Assembly (NCBI RefSeq): GCF_000252955.1
Contig: NC_014228.1
Location: 682,001 to 746,000, forward strand
Origin: Xenorhabdus nematophila ATCC 19061
GTDB lineage: Bacteria; Pseudomonadota; Gammaproteobacteria; Enterobacterales; Enterobacteriaceae
DNA: 64,000 nt
Direction of reading: 5' to 3'
Each line of letters starts with the position of its first letter. Position 1 is the first letter of the stretch. Shown one piece after another: positions 1 through 12,760 of the stretch. Position numbers and translations under genes: made by a program. The notes under the pieces are model-generated. The model worked only from the letters and a program-made list of their open reading frames with translations, did not search any database and was not told where the DNA came from.

Positions 1-247
1 GGCTGAACGCCAAGGCATTTGCCCCCAGAATACTGCCATGCAATAAATCGATAATGATTCCCAATACAAACCCTGTCCCAACGCTGACACGGTGAGGAAG
101 CGCAAGCAGCCAGTAAACTAAGCACAACATCAATAAAGTGGGCCGGAACATAAAAAACTGCTCCGGCCACGGCATAATTTGTAACACTATCGCAATCAGG
201 AAGGATAACCAAATGACCCAACGTCTTCGGCTATGATACTGACTCAT
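1..247 (-). CDS. mreD: MreD, rod-shape inner-membrane protein (5' part only)
   Basis: The first about 82 codons of mreD run off the left edge. The start ATG overlaps the mreC stop in the arrangement TAATG, which indicates translational coupling. The visible part starts [13 protein letters not shown] and continues as hydrophobic segments (for example LIAIVLQI and [13 protein letters not shown]), as expected for a polytopic inner-membrane protein. MreD works with MreC and MreB in the elongasome that directs lateral peptidoglycan synthesis. Identity rests mainly on position directly after mreB-mreC and on the hydrophobic N-terminus. Confidence 0.85.
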   Translation of the reverse strand, partial: MSQYHSRRRWVIWLSFLIAIVLQIMPWPEQFFMFRPTLLMLCLVYWLLALPHRVSVGTGFVLGIIIDLLHGSILGANALAFS

Positions 248-1290
248 TAACGATTTCCTGTAACTGTTGATGACGGTTTTGACAATGATTTGTCTGTCGG
301 TTTTGCCCCGGGCGACGCTTTATTGTCATCTTTAGTCTCATTTGGCTTTGGTGTCAGCAACTGGGGTTGCTCTTCTGATGGATTAGGCAGCACTTGTGGC
401 AATATCTGCATCAAACGTTCATTGGCCGCACGATAGACTTCCGAAGGCGGTAACGGCTCAGATGGGTTATTATCAGCTCCCCATAATAGCAACAGATAAC
501 GTAAGCGTTGCAATTCAGCCAGTGGGCGCGCATGGATAACAGAATGAGCCCGCTGGTTATCAATTTTGACAGAAGAAACCACTGCCACAGGGTAACCTTC
601 CGGGAAACGTCCACCCAGACCCGATGTGACTAAAACATCACCCACACGAATGTCAGTATCACTGGCCAAAGGTTCTAACTGGAGGTCATCTGTGCACCCT
701 GTGCCACCCGCAATGACACGGATATCATTGCGCAATACTTGTACGGGTAAGGCATGCGTTGGATCGCAAATCAGCAATATCCGGCTGCTCAGCTGGCTCA
801 CTGAAATAACTTGCCCTACGACCCCCCGATCGCTGATGACAGGCTGTCCTTCATACACACCATCTTTGGCCCCTTTATCAATGACCACTTGATCACGATA
901 AGGATCCATACCTCCCGAAATGACCTGCGATACCATCATGTGCTCATCACTGCGCAAAGGCGAGCCCAGTAATTCACGCAAACGGGCATTTTCATGTTTC
1001 AGTTGTTCCAGCAGCAGCAACTTACTGTTCTGCAACCGCAATTCATTGCGCAGGGTACTATTCTCCAGCTCAAGATAATTGCGGCTGGCCAACGATTCAG
1101 AGACACCGTCCAAAAATTGGCGCGGTCCATTAGCAAGAAAGTAAAAAGGACTCACAGCCGTATCCATATAGCTACGGACTTTATTGAAAACACCAAGGCG
1201 GCTGTCTACCACAACCAAAAAAATGGCAATAATAACAGCAAAAAAGAGTCGTAATTGCAGAGAAGGGCCTCTGCTGAAAATCGGCTTCAT
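247..1290 (-). CDS. mreC: MreC, rod-shape-determining protein
   Basis: MreC is the periplasmic scaffold of the elongasome. I choose the ATG at 1290 ([10 protein letters not shown]) rather than an upstream TTG, because it gives the usual short cytoplasmic N-terminus, one membrane segment at about residues 13-30, a coiled coil at about 70-110 ([16 protein letters not shown]) and then the beta-rich periplasmic domain with the family-typical stretch [12 protein letters not shown]. The last 50 or so residues are low-complexity and rich in Pro, Lys and Ser, which is usual for enterobacterial MreC tails. It lies between mreB and mreD in the conserved mreBCD operon. Confidence 0.93.
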   Translation of the reverse strand: MKPIFSRGPSLQLRLFFAVIIAIFLVVVDSRLGVFNKVRSYMDTAVSPFYFLANGPRQFLDGVSESLASRNYLELENSTLRNELRLQNSKLLLLEQLKHENARLRELLGSPLRSDEHMMVSQVISGGMDPYRDQVVIDKGAKDGVYEGQPVISDRGVVGQVISVSQLSSRILLICDPTHALPVQVLRNDIRVIAGGTGCTDDLQLEPLASDTDIRVGDVLVTSGLGGRFPEGYPVAVVSSVKIDNQRAHSVIHARPLAELQRLRYLLLLWGADNNPSEPLPPSEVYRAANERLMQILPQVLPNPSEEQPQLLTPKPNETKDDNKASPGAKPTDKSLSKPSSTVTGNR

Positions 1291-1398
1291 AAATTGCGTA
1301 TTGTTGAGCTGTGTTGTCTCATTCGAGGTAAAACTCCTGAGCAATCAGCAAGGAGGCACAAATAAAATACATTCACCTCCCAGCCTGCAGGGTTATTT

Positions 1399-3171
<1,773 letters not shown>

Positions 3172-4149
3172 ATGAAAGCCTTATTACTCGAGCAGCACGG
3201 AACATTATCATCAGCATCCCTTCAGGATATTGATGCCTCTCAGTTGCCATCAGGCAATGTGACCGTGGATATTCATTGGTCAACACTTAATTACAAAGAT
3301 GCCCTTGCAATTACGGGTAAAGGGAAAATTGTCCACCAATTTCCGATGATACCGGGAATAGATTTTTCAGGTGTTGTGCATCATTCCGAAGATCCCCGAT
3401 TTCATGTCGGACAACATGTATTGCTGACTGGATGGGGAGTGGGAGAAAGCCACTGGGGCGGTTTGGCAGAACAAGCAAAAGTATCAGGGGACTGGCTGAC
3501 ACCCTTACCACAAGGGTTAAATACCCGACAAGCAATGATCATTGGTACAGCGGGTTTTACTGCGATGTTATGTATCATGGCGCTGGAACAAGGGGGAGTG
3601 ACACCTGAGAGTGGGGAAATCGCCATAACAGGTGCCAGTGGCGGTGTTGGCAGTACAGCAATTACCCTGCTGTCACAATTAGGTTATTCTGTTGTCGCAA
3701 TCAGCAGCAAATCTGATAGTCATAATTACCTTCTCTCGCTGGGAGCAAAAGAGGTTCTTCCCACCCTTGATTTCAACCAACCCTCTCGTCCATTGGAGAA
3801 ACAACGTTGGGCTGGTGTCATTGATACCGTTGGTGGCAGGGTGTTAGCCACTTTATTGGCACAAGTAAACTACAACGGTGTGGTCGCTGCCTGTGGTCTG
3901 GCAAGTGATCACCAACTCCCCACGACCGTGATGCCCTTTATATTGCGCAATATTCGCTTACAGGGCATTGCATCTGTCACTGCGGCTGCCTCAAAACGAC
4001 CTGCCATTTGGCAACGGCTGCAAAAATTGCTGCCTGATTCTTTTTACCAACAAACAGCCAATGAAATTACATTAGAACAGGTGATCACGCACGCCAACAA
4101 ATTGATAAATAACCAGACAACGGGCAGAGCCATCGTGAAGATGCGCTGA
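3172..4149 (+). CDS. acuI: Acrylyl-CoA reductase AcuI/YhdH (MDR family)
   Basis: A 325-residue zinc-independent medium-chain dehydrogenase/reductase of the YhdH/AcuI family, which reduces acryloyl-CoA to propionyl-CoA with NADPH. The N-terminal substrate domain carries the family signature STLNYKDALAITGKGKI and PMIPGIDFSGVV. The Rossmann domain shows ITGASGGVGSTAI for dinucleotide binding, and the end GRAIVKMR is typical. GGGAGAAGG precedes the ATG. The position before aroQ-accB resembles the E. coli yhdH-accB arrangement. Confidence 0.93.
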   Translation: MKALLLEQHGTLSSASLQDIDASQLPSGNVTVDIHWSTLNYKDALAITGKGKIVHQFPMIPGIDFSGVVHHSEDPRFHVGQHVLLTGWGVGESHWGGLAEQAKVSGDWLTPLPQGLNTRQAMIIGTAGFTAMLCIMALEQGGVTPESGEIAITGASGGVGSTAITLLSQLGYSVVAISSKSDSHNYLLSLGAKEVLPTLDFNQPSRPLEKQRWAGVIDTVGGRVLATLLAQVNYNGVVAACGLASDHQLPTTVMPFILRNIRLQGIASVTAAASKRPAIWQRLQKLLPDSFYQQTANEITLEQVITHANKLINNQTTGRAIVKMR

Positions 4150-4304
4150 TAAGACCAGTATTTAGCTGCTAAATGCCACGATATGTTTATAATGTCGGGC
4201 TTTATCGTCAAATTTACAAATCTAGCTATCAGAAACAGATGACAAACTGTTGACATCGAGTTATCTTGGTCGATTGTTGACAGATTGCCGGAGATACCCG
4301 CACA

Positions 4305-4757
4305 ATGGCAGACAAGTTTCGCATTTTACTCTTGAATGGCCCCAACCTGAACCTGTTGGGAACACGAGAGCCAGAGACCTACGGCAAGTTAACGCTTAAT
4401 GACATCGTTAACAAACTGTCAAAAGAAGCTCACCCATTGGGCGTCGAATTATCCCATCTGCAATCTAATGCAGAATCTGAATTGATTGAGAGAATTCATT
4501 CGGCGCGGGGAGATACTGATTTTATTTTGATTAACCCCGCGGCATACACGCATACCAGCGTGGCACTACGCGATGCACTTCTGGCGGTGAATATCCCATT
4601 TATTGAAATTCACCTCTCCAATGTGCATGCCCGTGAACCATTCCGTCACCACTCATATCTTTCCGATATCGCAGTCGGCGTGATCTGCGGGCTGGGGGCA
4701 GAGGGTTATAGTTTCGCATTACAGGCAGCGGTTAACCGCTTGTCAAAATCCAACTAA
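4305..4757 (+). CDS. aroQ: 3-dehydroquinate dehydratase, type II
   Basis: A 150-residue type II dehydroquinase converting 3-dehydroquinate to 3-dehydroshikimate in the shikimate pathway. Motifs visible: [19 protein letters not shown] with the active-site Tyr and lid region, [13 protein letters not shown] with the substrate-binding Asn, and [19 protein letters not shown] with the catalytic His. Placed directly upstream of accB (29-bp gap), the arrangement found in Yersinia-like genera but not in E. coli, which lacks this gene here. Confidence 0.95.
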   Translation: MADKFRILLLNGPNLNLLGTREPETYGKLTLNDIVNKLSKEAHPLGVELSHLQSNAESELIERIHSARGDTDFILINPAAYTHTSVALRDALLAVNIPFIEIHLSNVHAREPFRHHSYLSDIAVGVICGLGAEGYSFALQAAVNRLSKSN

Positions 4758-4786
4758 TTTATATGTAAGAGTATGGAATCACACTC

Positions 4787-5242
4787 ATGGATATTCGTAA
4801 GATAAAAAAACTGATCGAACTGGTTGAGGAATCAGGCATTTCTGAACTGGAAATTTCTGAAGGTGAAGAATCAGTACGCATCAGCCGCGCAACGGCGGCT
4901 CCAGCGATGCCAGTCACTCAGCAATATATCTCTGCACCTGTTCAGCAGCCGGTACAAACAGTGGCTCCGACAGCATCTGCTGTCGCTGACAAACCTGCGG
5001 AAATTAGTGGTCACATCGTTCGCTCCCCAATGGTCGGTACTTTCTATCGTTCACCGAGCCCGGATGCGAAAGCTTTCATCGAAGTCGGTCAGCATGTCAA
5101 TCAGGGCGACACCCTGTGTATTGTTGAAGCGATGAAAATGATGAACCAAATCGAAGCAGATAAAACTGGCGTAGTAAAAGCGATTCTGGTTCAGGATGGT
5201 CAACCTGTTGAATTTGACGAGCCACTGGTCGTCATCGAATAA
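4787..5242 (+). CDS. accB: Biotin carboxyl carrier protein of acetyl-CoA carboxylase
   Basis: A 151-residue AccB. The N-terminal [17 protein letters not shown] helix is followed by a flexible Ala/Pro/Gln-rich linker at about residues 40-75 and the biotinyl domain ending in the canonical [13 protein letters not shown] motif, whose central Lys is biotinylated. The thumb sequence [18 protein letters not shown] is present. It presents carboxybiotin to AccA-AccD to form malonyl-CoA. accC follows after 11 bp; the two are co-transcribed in enterobacteria. Confidence 0.97.
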   Translation: MDIRKIKKLIELVEESGISELEISEGEESVRISRATAAPAMPVTQQYISAPVQQPVQTVAPTASAVADKPAEISGHIVRSPMVGTFYRSPSPDAKAFIEVGQHVNQGDTLCIVEAMKMMNQIEADKTGVVKAILVQDGQPVEFDEPLVVIE

Positions 5243-5253
5243 CGAGGCGTTCC

Positions 5254-6603
5254 ATGCTTGAAAAAATTGTCATTGCCAACCGCGGTGAAATCGCACTGCG
5301 TATCCTGAGAGCGTGTAAAGAACTTGGGATCAAAACCGTTGCTGTACACTCTTCGGCAGACCGTGACCTGAAGCACGTCCTGCTGGCGGATGAAACCGTC
5401 TGCATCGGCCCTGCGGCATCAACAAAGAGTTACCTGAATATTCCCGCCATTATTTCTGCGGCGGAAATCACCTGTGCACAGGCAATCCACCCGGGTTATG
5501 GTTTTCTGTCCGAAAACGCGGATTTTGCCGAGCAAGTTGAACGTTCCGGCTTCGTTTTCATTGGCCCGAAAGCGGATACTATCCGTTTGATGGGGGACAA
5601 AGTGTCCGCCATCAGTGCGATGAAAAAAGCGTGTGTACCTTGCGTTCCCGGCTCTGACGGCCCATTGGGTGACGATACCGAGAAAAACAAGACCATCGCA
5701 AATCGCATCGGCTATCCGGTGATCATCAAAGCGTCAGGCGGCGGCGGCGGTCGTGGTATGCGCGTTGTACGCAGCGACAAAGATCTGGAACAATCCATCG
5801 CCATGACCCGTGCAGAAGCCAAAGCCGCTTTCAACAACGACATGGTCTACATGGAGAAATTCCTTGAGAACCCACGTCACGTTGAAATTCAGGTATTGGC
5901 TGATGGTCAGGGCAATGCGCTCTATCTGGCTGAACGCGACTGTTCCATGCAGCGCCGTCACCAGAAAGTGGTGGAAGAAGCGCCAGCACCGGGTATTTCA
6001 CCAGAGCTGCGCCGCAGCATTGGTGAACGCTGTGCCAAAGCGTGTATCGAAATCAACTATCGCGGGGCGGGTACATTCGAATTCCTGTATGAAAACGGCG
6101 AATTCTATTTTATTGAGATGAATACCCGTATTCAGGTTGAACATCCGGTCACTGAGATGATCACCGGTGTTGACCTGATCAAAGAGCAGCTACGCATTGC
6201 GGCAGGTATGCCGTTGTCCATCAAGCAGGAAGATATCGACATCGAAGGTCATGCGATCGAATGCCGTATCAATGCGGAGGATCCGAAAACCTTCCTGCCA
6301 AGTCCGGGCAAGATCACCCATTTCCACTCTCCGGGTGGGTTTGGCGTGCGTTGGGAATCCCATATCTATGCCGGATATACCGTACCACCTTACTACGATT
6401 CCATGATCGGTAAACTGATCACTTACGGTGAAACCCGTGAAGTGGCCATTGCCCGCATGAAGAATGCACTGGCTGAGTTGATCATTGATGGCATCAAAAC
6501 TAACATTGATCTACAACTGGCGATCATGAATGACGAGAACTTCCAGAAAGGCGGAACGAATATCCACTATCTGGAGAAAAAACTCGGCTTACAGGACAAG
6601 TAA
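5254..6603 (+). CDS. accC: Biotin carboxylase of acetyl-CoA carboxylase
   Basis: A 449-residue biotin carboxylase that carboxylates AccB-biotin using ATP and bicarbonate. It starts [20 protein letters not shown]. The ATP-grasp glycine loop [14 protein letters not shown] is at about residues 160-170, followed by the metal-binding [19 protein letters not shown] and the catalytic Arg in that segment. Length and order are as in E. coli. A strong hairpin terminator follows. Confidence 0.97.
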   Translation: MLEKIVIANRGEIALRILRACKELGIKTVAVHSSADRDLKHVLLADETVCIGPAASTKSYLNIPAIISAAEITCAQAIHPGYGFLSENADFAEQVERSGFVFIGPKADTIRLMGDKVSAISAMKKACVPCVPGSDGPLGDDTEKNKTIANRIGYPVIIKASGGGGGRGMRVVRSDKDLEQSIAMTRAEAKAAFNNDMVYMEKFLENPRHVEIQVLADGQGNALYLAERDCSMQRRHQKVVEEAPAPGISPELRRSIGERCAKACIEINYRGAGTFEFLYENGEFYFIEMNTRIQVEHPVTEMITGVDLIKEQLRIAAGMPLSIKQEDIDIEGHAIECRINAEDPKTFLPSPGKITHFHSPGGFGVRWESHIYAGYTVPPYYDSMIGKLITYGETREVAIARMKNALAELIIDGIKTNIDLQLAIMNDENFQKGGTNIHYLEKKLGLQDK

Positions 6604-6654
6604 AGTCTCTTCTTATTTACTATTTGCCGGGCTAGCTAAATAGCATTCCACCTC

Positions 6655-6684
6655 AATCCACCTGCTTTGCAGGTGGATTTTTAT
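6655..6684 (+). terminator. Rho-independent terminator after accBC
   Basis: An 11-bp perfect stem (AATCCACCTGC / GCAGGTGGATT) with a TTT loop followed by TTTTATTAT, about 50 bp after the accC stop. It probably separates accBC transcripts from yhdT-panF. Confidence 0.85.
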
Positions 6685-6768
6685 TATCCTGATTATGATT
6701 AGGTAACCATCTGCTCATTGCCGTACAATTCCCATTATATTGTTTCACATAAGTTACCCGGAGAATGG

Positions 6769-7011
6769 ATGGACAGACGATTTGTTCAATCCCACAAAGA
6801 AGCACGTTGGGCCGTATTTCTGACGCTCGCGTATCTTGTTGGTTGGCTGCTGAGTGCCTATCTACCCAGTGATGCCATCGGCATCACTGGATTACCCCGC
6901 TGGTTTGAACTGGCTTGCTTACTGCTACCCGCTTTATTTATCATCCTTTGCTGGTTGATGATCAAATTTATATTCAAAGAGATCCCGCTGGAGGATTCTG
7001 ATGCAAAGTGA
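6769..7011 (+). CDS. yhdT: YhdT family small membrane protein
   Basis: An 80-residue protein with two membrane segments (about residues 17-33 and 46-66) of the YhdT/DUF997 family, which is almost always coupled to panF. I choose the ATG at 6769 (MDRRFVQSHKEARWAV), preceded by CCGGAGAA, because it matches the family start and length; an upstream ATG would add 17 unrelated residues. Its end overlaps the panF start by 11 bp. Its role is unknown; coupling suggests a link to sodium/pantothenate transport. Confidence 0.9.
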   Translation: MDRRFVQSHKEARWAVFLTLAYLVGWLLSAYLPSDAIGITGLPRWFELACLLLPALFIILCWLMIKFIFKEIPLEDSDAK

Positions 7012-8446
7012 AATAATTTTGCCTCTGGCAGGATATTTAGCATTGGTTTTTCTGCTATCAATCTATGCTTATCGCCGTCGTCAAACCGGCGACTTCCTGA
7101 ATGAATATTTCCTGGGCAACCGCTCAATGGGCGGCTTTGTTCTGGCGATGACAATCACGGCAACCTATATCAGTGCCAGCTCGTTTATAGGTGGGCCGGG
7201 TGCCGCGTATAAATATGGTATCGGCTGGGTGCTGCTCTCACTGATCCAATTGCCGGCAATTTGGCTCTCCCTGAGTGTATTGGGGAAAAAATTTGCCATT
7301 CTCGCCCGCCGTTACAACGCGGTGACACTCAACGACATGCTCTATGCACGTTATCAGAGCCGTTTTTTGGTCTGGGTTGCCAGCTTGAGCCTGTTAGTTG
7401 CCTTCATCGGTGCCATGACCGTGCAATTCATAGGAGGAGCCCGCCTGCTGGAAACAGCCGCGGGGATACCTTACGGTACTGGACTGCTGATTTTTGGCAT
7501 TTCCATTGCCCTTTACACCGCATTTGGTGGATTCAGGGCCAGTGTCCTCAATGATGCCTTGCAGGGACTGGTCATGCTGCTGGGAACCGTCTTATTGCTG
7601 GCAGCCATTATCTATAAAGCCGGTGGATTATCCGCTGCGGTCACTACCCTGCATTCCATTGACCCGAATCTGATTTCACCTCACGGTGCCGATAACATCC
7701 TGACAGGGCCATTTATGGCGTCCTTCTGGGTATTGGTCTGTTTTGGCGTAATTGGGCTACCACACACAGCTGTACGCTGCATCTCCTACAAAGACAGCAA
7801 AGCGGTCCATCGGGGTATTGTCATGGGTACTATCGTGATGGCCATTCTCATGTTCGGTATGCACCTTGCTGGGGCGCTGGGCAGAGCGATCATTCCTGAT
7901 CTGACCATTCCGGATCAAGTGATCCCCACCTTGATGATCACCGTATTGCCTCCTTTTGCCGCCGGGATTTTCCTCGCTGCACCGATGGCAGCGATCATGT
8001 CCACCATTAATGCCCAATTGCTGCAATCTTCGGCAACTATCGTCAAAGATCTCTATTTAAATCTGTTTCCAGAACAGATCAAACACGAGAAAAAACTCTC
8101 ACGTATTTCCAGCTGCTCCACCCTCTTTCTCGGCGCATTACTGCTGCTGGCTGCATGGCGTCCGCCTGAAATGATCATCTGGCTAAATCTGCTGGCATTT
8201 GGCGGGCTGCAAGCGGTTTTCCTCTGGCCTCTGGTTCTGGGGTTATACTGGGAAAAAGCCAATGCTTATGGCGCAATAAGCTCAATGCTGGTGGGTGCGG
8301 CAAGCTATACGCTGCTGGCAACGTTTAATATCCAGTTTTTCGGTTTTCACCCCATCATACCTTCGCTGTTACTGAGTTTACTGGCATTCGGAACAGGCAA
8401 TAGGATGGGCAATAAACAAATACAACAAACTACTGCACCGCAATAA
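7001..8446 (+). CDS. panF: Sodium/pantothenate symporter
   Basis: A 481-residue member of the sodium:solute symporter (SSF) family with about 13 hydrophobic segments. The N-terminal [20 protein letters not shown] and [18 protein letters not shown] regions are typical of PanF and line the sodium/solute path. It takes up pantothenate, the precursor of coenzyme A. It overlaps yhdT, so it is probably translated by coupling. Confidence 0.95.
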   Translation: MQSEIILPLAGYLALVFLLSIYAYRRRQTGDFLNEYFLGNRSMGGFVLAMTITATYISASSFIGGPGAAYKYGIGWVLLSLIQLPAIWLSLSVLGKKFAILARRYNAVTLNDMLYARYQSRFLVWVASLSLLVAFIGAMTVQFIGGARLLETAAGIPYGTGLLIFGISIALYTAFGGFRASVLNDALQGLVMLLGTVLLLAAIIYKAGGLSAAVTTLHSIDPNLISPHGADNILTGPFMASFWVLVCFGVIGLPHTAVRCISYKDSKAVHRGIVMGTIVMAILMFGMHLAGALGRAIIPDLTIPDQVIPTLMITVLPPFAAGIFLAAPMAAIMSTINAQLLQSSATIVKDLYLNLFPEQIKHEKKLSRISSCSTLFLGALLLLAAWRPPEMIIWLNLLAFGGLQAVFLWPLVLGLYWEKANAYGAISSMLVGAASYTLLATFNIQFFGFHPIIPSLLLSLLAFGTGNRMGNKQIQQTTAPQ

Positions 8447-8499
8447 TTGCAATACGGCTTGTTTTACAAGATAAAGTCATTCACAAAAAGAGAATTTTT

Positions 8500-9381
8500 A
8501 TGCCTTGGATACAATTAAGATTAAACACCACGGGACAACAAGCTGAAGCATTAGGCGATGAGCTGGTAGAAAGCGGCGCAGTATCAGTGACATTTCAGGA
8601 CAGCCACGATACCCCTATTTTTGAGCCGCTGCCGGGAGAAACCCGCCTATGGGGTGATACTGATGTTATCGGCCTGTATGATGCTGAAACGGATATGAAG
8701 GTGGTTGTAAGCCAACTGGAGCAGGTTCCCGCGTTGGGCAAGGAGTTTATCCACAAAATTGAGCAACTGGAAGACAAAGACTGGGAACGCGAATGGATGG
8801 ATAATTTCCACCCAATGTGTTTTGGCAAGCGCCTGTGGATCTGCCCTAGCTGGCGCGAAGTGCCAGAACCCGGTGCTGTGAATGTCATGCTTGACCCCGG
8901 CCTGGCATTCGGAACGGGTACTCACCCTACTACTTCCCTTTGTCTGCAATGGCTTGATGGTTTAGATTTGGCAGGCAAAACCGTTATCGATTTCGGTTGC
9001 GGTTCAGGTATCTTAGCCATCGCAGCGCTGAAACTGGGCGCGAAACACGCGATTGGTATTGATATTGACCCTCAAGCCATTCAAGCCAGCCGGGATAACG
9101 CTGAGCGCAATGGGGTATCTGGCCAGTTAACCCTCTATCTGTCCAAAGATCAACCCGCCGACCTCGAATGCGACATCGTCATTGCCAACATTCTGGCAGG
9201 CCCACTGCGTGAACTGGCCCCTATTATTGGCTCATTGCCTAAATCTGGTGGATTATTAGGCTTGTCTGGTGTATTGGCAAGTCAAGCAGAAGGTGTTGCT
9301 CAAGCCTATGACAATGAATTCATTATCGATCCAATAGCCGAACAAGAAGAATGGTGTCGCATCACAGGGATTAAAAAATAA
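8500..9381 (+). CDS. prmA: Ribosomal protein L11 methyltransferase
   Basis: A 293-residue SAM-dependent methyltransferase that trimethylates ribosomal protein L11. The N-terminal L11-recognition domain ([12 protein letters not shown]) is followed by the Rossmann-fold catalytic domain with [34 protein letters not shown] (SAM motif I) and the IANILAGPL motif IV. Follows panF by 53 bp, as in E. coli. Confidence 0.96.
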   Translation: MPWIQLRLNTTGQQAEALGDELVESGAVSVTFQDSHDTPIFEPLPGETRLWGDTDVIGLYDAETDMKVVVSQLEQVPALGKEFIHKIEQLEDKDWEREWMDNFHPMCFGKRLWICPSWREVPEPGAVNVMLDPGLAFGTGTHPTTSLCLQWLDGLDLAGKTVIDFGCGSGILAIAALKLGAKHAIGIDIDPQAIQASRDNAERNGVSGQLTLYLSKDQPADLECDIVIANILAGPLRELAPIIGSLPKSGGLLGLSGVLASQAEGVAQAYDNEFIIDPIAEQEEWCRITGIKK

Positions 9382-9597
9382 TCACCTGACACCTATTGAA
9401 AAGCGAGATTATCCACTAAAATGGTGATCTGAGAGATTTATTGGTGGTAATCCGCTCTCTTTGTGATGAGAAATGTAGGTAATAATAAATTTCCACAATA
9501 ACACGTAACATTATGTTATTTAACAAAAAATACCTAATTTTGAAAAAATCAACTGGAAAAAAACCGTTATAAATATCGATTCGCTCAAAGTTTGGCC
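9382..9597. other. Intergenic region upstream of the dusB-fis promoter
   Basis: A gene-free AT-rich stretch after prmA. By comparison with E. coli it should carry upstream Fis and CRP sites for dusB-fis; individual sites were not resolved by eye. No terminator-like hairpin was confirmed after prmA. Confidence 0.4.
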
Positions 9598-9634
9598 TTT
9601 CATATCTCGTGAAAAATGCGTAATATACGCGCCC
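9598..9634 (+). promoter_or_regulatory. dusB-fis promoter with GC-rich discriminator
   Basis: The -35 element TTTCAT (9598-9603) and -10 element TAATAT (9621-9626) are 17 bp apart and are followed by the GC-rich stretch ACGCGCCC. The block CAAAGTTTGGCCTTTCAT to TAATATACG is nearly the same as the E. coli fis promoter as I remember it. A GC-rich discriminator is the hallmark of stringently and growth-rate controlled promoters (ppGpp/DksA), which is known for fis. Confidence 0.85.
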
Positions 9635-9664
9635 TTAGTCACAGTTGACCACTCTTTCTTCGCT

Positions 9665-10648
9665 ATGCGTATCGGACAATACCAGTTGAAAAACTGTCTA
9701 ATTGCCGCTCCTATGGCTGGCATAACAGATCGCCCGTTTCGATCTCTTTGCTATCACATGGGTGCAGGAATGGCAGTCTCAGAAATGCTTTCTTCCAATC
9801 CACAAGTTTGGAAGACGGATAAATCGCGGCTGCGTATGGTTCATAGTGACGAACCAGGCGTTCGTTCTGTACAAATTGCCGGTAGTGATCCCGATGAAAT
9901 GGCGGCAGCGGCGAAAATTAACGTCGACAATGGCGCTCAGATCATCGATATCAATATGGGGTGTCCCGCCAAAAAGGTGAATCGGAAACTGGCAGGCTCT
10001 GCATTACTGCGTTACCCAGAATTGGTTGAAAAAATCCTTTCTGCGGTGGTCAATGCGGTGGATGTTCCTGTTACTTTGAAGATTCGCACAGGTTGGTCAC
10101 CCGAAGAACGTAACTGTGTAGAAATTGCCCAATTGGCCGAGCGTTGTGGTATTCAGGCTCTTACGATACATGGCAGGACACGTGCTTGCCTGTTTAATGG
10201 TGAGGCCGAATACGACAATATCCGGACAGTTAAGCAGACTGTTGCCATTCCAATTATTGCCAATGGCGACATTACTGACCCGCTAAAAGCCAGAGCAGTG
10301 CTTGAATACACCGGGGCTGATGCTCTGATGATAGGCCGTGCTGCTCAGGGAAGACCCTGGATCTTTCGGGAAATCCAGCACTATCTGGACACAGGAGAAT
10401 TGCTGCCACCGATGCCCCTTGGTGAGGTGCAGCGTTTAATGAGCGAGCATGTACGAGAGCTGCAAGACTTTTACGGTCAAGGCAAGGGAGTTCGTATTGC
10501 ACGCAAGCATGTATCTTGGTATCTCAAGGAACATGCCCCTGATGACCAGTTTCGGCGCTCATTCAACGCCATTGAGGATGCCAGCGAACAGCTGGAGGCG
10601 TTGGAAGCATACTTCGAAAATTTTTGCGTAAATAAAGAAAAGAGCTGA
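9665..10648 (+). CDS. dusB: tRNA-dihydrouridine synthase B
   Basis: A 327-residue FMN-dependent enzyme that reduces uridines to dihydrouridine in tRNA. Motifs: [15 protein letters not shown] (FMN loop), [14 protein letters not shown] with the catalytic Cys, LTIHGRTR, and NGDITDP plus [16 protein letters not shown] in the TIM-barrel C-terminal phosphate-binding region. First gene of the dusB-fis operon; the fis start is 7 bp after its stop. Confidence 0.96.
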   Translation: MRIGQYQLKNCLIAAPMAGITDRPFRSLCYHMGAGMAVSEMLSSNPQVWKTDKSRLRMVHSDEPGVRSVQIAGSDPDEMAAAAKINVDNGAQIIDINMGCPAKKVNRKLAGSALLRYPELVEKILSAVVNAVDVPVTLKIRTGWSPEERNCVEIAQLAERCGIQALTIHGRTRACLFNGEAEYDNIRTVKQTVAIPIIANGDITDPLKARAVLEYTGADALMIGRAAQGRPWIFREIQHYLDTGELLPPMPLGEVQRLMSEHVRELQDFYGQGKGVRIARKHVSWYLKEHAPDDQFRRSFNAIEDASEQLEALEAYFENFCVNKEKS

Positions 10649-10655
10649 CAGAACT

Positions 10656-10952
10656 ATGTTCGAACAACGCGTAAATTCTGACGTACTAACCGTTGCTACT
10701 GTAAATTCACAAGATCAGGTAACTCAAAAACCTTTGCGTGACTCAGTTAAACAAGCACTGAAGAACTATTTTGCACAACTGAACGGTCAAGACGTTAATG
10801 ACCTGTATGAGCTGGTACTGGCTGAAGTAGAACAACCACTGTTGGACATGGTGATGCAGTACACCCGTGGTAACCAAACCCGCGCAGCACTGATGATGGG
10901 AATCAACCGTGGTACTCTGCGTAAGAAACTGAAAAAATACGGCATGAACTGA
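10656..10952 (+). CDS. fis: Fis nucleoid-associated DNA-bending protein
   Basis: A 98-residue protein of the usual Fis length. The C-terminal helix-turn-helix [24 protein letters not shown] is intact, as is the N-terminal beta-hairpin arm. Fis shapes nucleoid structure, activates rRNA promoters and stimulates site-specific inversion. A second copy of its last codons and terminator lies at 51180-51233. Confidence 0.98.
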   Translation: MFEQRVNSDVLTVATVNSQDQVTQKPLRDSVKQALKNYFAQLNGQDVNDLYELVLAEVEQPLLDMVMQYTRGNQTRAALMMGINRGTLRKKLKKYGMN

Positions 10953-10974
10953 TCCTAGTCTTAGATCATGTTGT

Positions 10975-11010
10975 TAAAGAAGCACTTTCTCGTTTGGGGA
11001 AGTGCTTTTT
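10975..11010 (+). terminator. fis terminator
   Basis: The stem AAGCACTTTC / GGAAGTGCTT is followed by a run of T, just downstream of the fis stop. The 54 bp from 10942 through the left arm of this hairpin is repeated exactly, in inverted orientation, at 51180-51233. Confidence 0.9.
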
Positions 11011-11353
11011 TTGTTTTTTTTATACAAATGTTTATACATAGTTCACTGAACAAACCTATAAGCAATAGATAAAACGAGAACATAGACAGAGTAGAAATAG
11101 AGCACTACCAACGAACACCTTTATCGATGAGAAACCAGTACACTAGACGTTCAGAACTATAGAGAGTCACGACGCATTTCGTCGGAAAATATTGAGATGT
11201 CTCACTGATATCCTACCAGTAAGAAGATTTCCCCATAACGGTTATCACCTGAATTTTTCGTAATAACATCACCGATAGTGCCACCCCATCAACGCCAATA
11301 ATATTCTGTGAGCGATGAAATGAGGTGACTATTTCCCTGATGTTTTTCTGTTA
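11011..11353. other. Gene-free interval after fis
   Basis: About 340 bp with no credible reading frame and no recognised repeat. It ends where an IS630-type inverted repeat begins at 11354. Confidence 0.5.
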
Positions 11354-11611
11354 TTAAGTTAATCAGATAAATTATCTGCATTACTGTTATAATCGATAAC
11401 ACGATAACCCGACTTTCTGCCTGTTCTTATGAAATCTAAGATAATCCTTTCTGAGCCTGAACGAATCACATTGCAACCACTCGCTTTGAATCACCCACAC
11501 CGGGACATTCGTACGCGAAGAACGGGTTTGCTCATGCTTGCCAGAGGGATCAAGCCATCCCAGAGCACCGCTGAAATAGGATGCAGTCTCCGGGTTATCT
11601 ATAATTGGGGT
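11354..11611 (+). mobile_element. 5' fragment of an IS630-family element, truncated
   Basis: It starts with the inverted-repeat end TTAAGTTAATCAG and carries the first about 60 codons of an IS630 transposase from ATG 11429 (MKSKIILSEPERITLQ). It is nearly identical to the start of the better-preserved copy at 57926-58997. Homology stops abruptly at 11611 inside the codons for YNW, where an IS3 element begins. The rest of the IS630 element is not found beyond the IS3 copy, so sequence was lost as well. Confidence 0.8.
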
Positions 11612-11619
11612 TGTAGCGG

Positions 11620-12401
11620 TCAAGAACTTCCGGACATTCTTTTAGCCTCTTCCCATTGCTTCTCGTATTCAACGGGAGAAATGCCCCCATTAAAACTATG
11701 GGGGCGAATGTAGTTGTAATATTGCGTGATATCCCTCATCGCGTCATGCATATCCTGATAGCCTTCCGCTGGCACCCATTCGCTTTTCAGACTCCGGAAT
11801 ACCCGTTCCATCGGCGAATTATCATAGCAGCAGCCCCTGCGGCTCATGCTTTGGATAATCTGGTTTCGCCAAAGTAAGCGGCGGAACTTTTTGCTACTGT
11901 ATTGACTTCCCTGGCCGGAGTGAAAAATCAGCCGGCCTTCAATAGGGCGCGTTTCCAGGGCACGGCAGACCCGCTCTGCATCCGGTGAGGAAGCGATGGC
12001 CCTGCCCACCACGCGGCGGGAAAATAAATCCATCACCCCCGGGTATTTGGGCTGGCCGGGGCAAAATGCGGCTGCAAAAAATCCGGCGACGCCACGTGCT
12101 CTTTCCCCGGTGGACGATAACGGTGGGCCCCCGGCTGACGACTTTGCAGGCCGCATTCCTGCATTAGCCGGCGAGCCCGCCAGCGCCCAACCGGTGTGCC
12201 CTCATGGGTCAGCCAGTGGCTCAGGGAGCGGCTGCCGATGGCCCCCCGGCTTTGGTTATACAATTCACGGGTCCGGATGCGCAGCCGCAGACGTTCTGTA
12301 TCGACAGGACGTTCCCGCCAATCGTAACAGGCGCTGCGTGACACCTTAAATGCCTGACAGAGTTCCGTGACCGGCCATTGGGCGCTCAGCCGTGTGAGCA
12401 A
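11620..12401 (-). pseudogene. IS3 OrfB transposase, frameshifted with internal deletion
   Basis: Read on minus, the first part (MLTRLSAQWPVTELCQAF to FAPASPNTRG) leaves frame near 12040-12090, and the rest continues in another frame from VMDLFSRRVVG to NGGISPVEYEKQWEEAKRM. The segment that should hold the first catalytic Asp (around W-x-D-I-T-Y) is deleted, and the second Asp motif HSDQGSQY reads HSGQGSQY. Only the final Glu region (SPMERVFRSLKSE) remains, so it cannot encode an active DDE recombinase. Confidence 0.85.
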
Positions 12402-12718
12402 CGAATAGCACCCCTGCGTATCTCGCTCATCAACACGGCCGCCTGCTTTAGAATTTCTTTTTCCTTTTCCAGACGCCTGACCTGTTTTTCCAACGCCTGT
12501 ATCTGGCGTTGTTCGGGCGTTAAGGCTTTACCGGCAGGCGTTACCCCCTGTATTTCGGCCTTATACTGGCGGATCCATTTTCTCAAGGTACTGGCATCAA
12601 CGGCCAGTGAACGGGCGATATCAATAACCCGTTGCTGACGGAGAACAACCTGCTGAACCGCTTCCAGCTTAAATTCAACGGAATCGTGGCGTTTGGTCGG
12701 TTTCAATTTCATTGTCAT
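12386..12718 (-). CDS. IS3 OrfA transposase (helix-turn-helix part)
   Basis: A 110-residue OrfA starting MTMKLKPTKRHDSVEFKLEA, with an HTH (DIARSLAVDASTLRKWIRQY) and a leucine-zipper-like coiled coil (QIQALEKQVRRLEKEKEILKQA) typical of IS3 OrfA. It overlaps the start of orfB by 16 bp, the arrangement used for programmed frameshifting in IS3 elements. OrfA looks intact although OrfB is dead. Confidence 0.85.
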   Translation of the reverse strand: MTMKLKPTKRHDSVEFKLEAVQQVVLRQQRVIDIARSLAVDASTLRKWIRQYKAEIQGVTPAGKALTPEQRQIQALEKQVRRLEKEKEILKQAAVLMSEIRRGAIRCSHG

Positions 12719-12760
12719 ACCTCATTGTCATGTTATTAACCCGGTGTACAAATATCTATT

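Larger units (their letters stand above)
11612..12750 (-). mobile_element. IS3-family insertion sequence (inactive)
   Basis: About 1.14 kb with terminal TGTAGCGG (left) and, read from the right end, TGTACACCGG; both begin with TG as IS3 ends do. It contains orfA and a broken orfB on the minus strand. Flanking target duplications are not recognisable, consistent with later deletions. The exact ends are inferred. Confidence 0.75.
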